Source: G965250275 sp965250275
GTDB taxonomy: Bacteria > Pseudomonadota > Alphaproteobacteria > Rhodobacterales > Rhodobacteraceae
Direction of reading: 5' to 3'
Length of the DNA: 64,000 nucleotides
Assembly: GCA_965250275.1 (NCBI GenBank)
Contig: OZ252297.1
Coordinates: 620,001-684,000 of the forward strand
The notes under the pieces are model-generated. The model worked only from the letters and a program-made list of their open reading frames with translations. It searched no databases and was not told the origin of the DNA. Numbering within the stretch: position 1 is the first letter of the stretch; the number at the start of each line of letters is the position of its first letter. The position numbers were made by a program, and so were the translations under genes. Positions 62,696 through 64,000 of the stretch are shown here, in pieces.

Positions 62696-64000
62696 CAACC
62701 GATCACGCCAAAGACTGGGACGCCATCGCAGCGGCAATGGCGCCAGTTGAAGTCTCGCAGGACCCTTTGTTGCTGAAGAAGCGCGCGCGCGATTACTTCT
62801 GGTACTCGCCGGTCTTGAACGCAGAGTTGCGCGGACACAAAGCGGACCTCGTGGCCCAGCCTAAAACACCCGAGGAACTCGCCCGCTGTCTGTCCGTTGC
62901 GTATGAGAACGATGTACCAATCGTGCTGCGGGGGGGTGGCACAGGAAACTACGGTCAGTCTGTTCCGGTGAACGGCGGCCTGATCATCGACACCACGGGG
63001 TGCAACCGGATCCTCGAAATCAGCGATGGATTCGTACGCGTCGAGGCGGGCGCGCTCATGGCAGACATCAACAGCGCGCTCAAACCACATGGGTGGGAGC
63101 TGGCGATGTTCCCGTCAACACAGGACATCGCCACCATCGGCGGCTTTGTGGCCGGGGGCTCTGCGGGCATCGGCTCGGTGGCGAACGGCCCACTGCGTCA
63201 GCCAGGGAACATACGCCAGATCAAAGCCTATTCGGTGGAGGCGGTCCCTGAATTGCACGTCTTCAACGAAAATGAGGTGTTGGACATCCATCACGCATGG
63301 GGCCTGAATGGTGCCATCGTTGAGGTCACCATGCGCACGGTGCCCACCCACGAGTGGATTGGCGTTATGGCGACGTTTGAGGACTATGCCGCTGCATATG
63401 CGGCCGGTTATGCGCTCGCGTCGGACAAAAACACCAGATGCAAGCTGGTGAGCGTGGTTGATTCACGTATTGCCACTTACTTCCGCCGTCTCGCGTCCCA
63501 CATCGAAGCGGGGCGTGACTTGCTTGTCAGCCTCGTTCCGCAGGAGGATGTCGCGGCCGTGGAAGCTTTGATTGTGGCTGCGGGCGGTCGGGTTGACCTC
63601 GCCATGACCGACGAGCAACGCGTCGCAGAGAACATCCCGCATGTGTTTGAGTTTGGCTGGAACCACACAACGCTGCAGGTTCTGAAATCTGATCGATCCG
63701 CGACCTACCAGCAATACGGCGTCACAGATCCCTCTGACACCGCGAACATCGCCCGGCTGCACGCCGAACTCGGCGAAAAGGTCTGGATGCATCACGAGTT
63801 TTCTCAGTTCGATGGTCGCATCACGGCATCCGATCTGCCGATTATCTGGTATGAGGATGAGGCTCACCTGCGGAGCGTCGATGCGCTTTATGCAGCCAAT
63901 GGATGCACGGTGCACGACGCCCACACCAACCGCATTGAAGGGGGCGGTATGAAACCCGACTACCGCCATCTTGCCGTGAAAAAGCGCCTCGATCCAAAGG
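62692..64000 (+). CDS. FAD-binding oxidoreductase, PCMH type (3' end outside window)
   Basis: 436 residues visible; the frame runs off the right edge. It has VLRGGGTGNYGQSVPVNGG, the FAD pyrophosphate loop of the GlcD/vanillyl-alcohol-oxidase family, and TQDIATIGGFVAGGSAG. The visible C-terminal part has HDAHTNRIEGGG. Family members oxidise hydroxy acids or amines to the matching oxo compounds. The coupling to the amidohydrolase suggests that the two act on the same breakdown route. Confidence 0.9.
   Translation, partial: MTTDHAKDWDAIAAAMAPVEVSQDPLLLKKRARDYFWYSPVLNAELRGHKADLVAQPKTPEELARCLSVAYENDVPIVLRGGGTGNYGQSVPVNGGLIIDTTGCNRILEISDGFVRVEAGALMADINSALKPHGWELAMFPSTQDIATIGGFVAGGSAGIGSVANGPLRQPGNIRQIKAYSVEAVPELHVFNENEVLDIHHAWGLNGAIVEVTMRTVPTHEWIGVMATFEDYAAAYAAGYALASDKNTRCKLVSVVDSRIATYFRRLASHIEAGRDLLVSLVPQEDVAAVEALIVAAGGRVDLAMTDEQRVAENIPHVFEFGWNHTTLQVLKSDRSATYQQYGVTDPSDTANIARLHAELGEKVWMHHEFSQFDGRITASDLPIIWYEDEAHLRSVDALYAANGCTVHDAHTNRIEGGGMKPDYRHLAVKKRLDPK

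Overview
The window looks like a chromosomal segment of a marine alphaproteobacterium of the Roseobacter/Rhodobacterales group. Pointers are the gltD-gltB pair, a VPLPA-CTERM protein, a Rhodobacterales-type Hint protein, an 'aggregation factor core'-type secreted protein, an NDUFA9-like epimerase next to uppP, and the general codon and GC style. About 62 protein genes, one tRNA and several broken genes can be supported.

Left part, 1-19.5 kb: accessory DNA that reads lower in GC than the rest and ends at a tRNA-Leu gene (19466-19552). Next to the tRNA 3' end lie a frameshifted tyrosine-recombinase gene, a gene split by an amber codon, an AlpA-type regulator and a helix-turn-helix gene. This is the layout of a decaying tRNA-integrated island. 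Beyond it are a DUF3604 protein, an amidase and two paralogous sulfatase modules (about 4.7-9.0 kb and 9.2-14.7 kb). Each module has a divergent gene pair: a membrane-anchored TPR protein with an N-terminal DNA-binding-like domain on one strand, and a small partner gene plus a secreted formylglycine sulfatase on the other. The divergent gaps share a similar dyad motif. Module 1 continues into a secreted tyrosine-type phosphatase, and module 2 into an outer-membrane barrel and an HlyD-type fusion protein.

Middle part, 19.7-45 kb: mostly core metabolism and maintenance. It holds an NDUFA9-like epimerase, uppP, glutamate synthase (gltD, gltB) with four translationally coupled GFA-family proteins between the subunits, a Hint protein, mtgA, flavodoxin, GST, queG, an orphan HyuA, msrB-msrA, a periplasmic glutathione peroxidase, a thioredoxin-fold protein, a DMT transporter, a VOC protein, a VPLPA-CTERM protein, HU, and the adenine salvage pair ade-amn.

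Right part, 45-64 kb: catabolic operons. An ArsR-AHSA1-YciI unit is followed by a LysR gene divergent from a tightly coupled operon: class II aldolase, two tandem membrane fatty-acid-hydroxylase/sterol-desaturase proteins, a cytoplasmic sulfatase, acyl-CoA dehydrogenase, NDP-forming acyl-CoA synthetase and a CaiD-like enoyl-CoA hydratase. This looks like a CoA-dependent route for an unidentified sulfated or quaternary-amine-like substrate. Next come a methyltransferase, the phenylacetyl-CoA epoxidase operon paaABCDE with a strong inverted repeat at its promoter, an SDR, and a cytosine-deaminase-like amidohydrolase coupled to an FAD-binding oxidoreductase that runs off the right edge.
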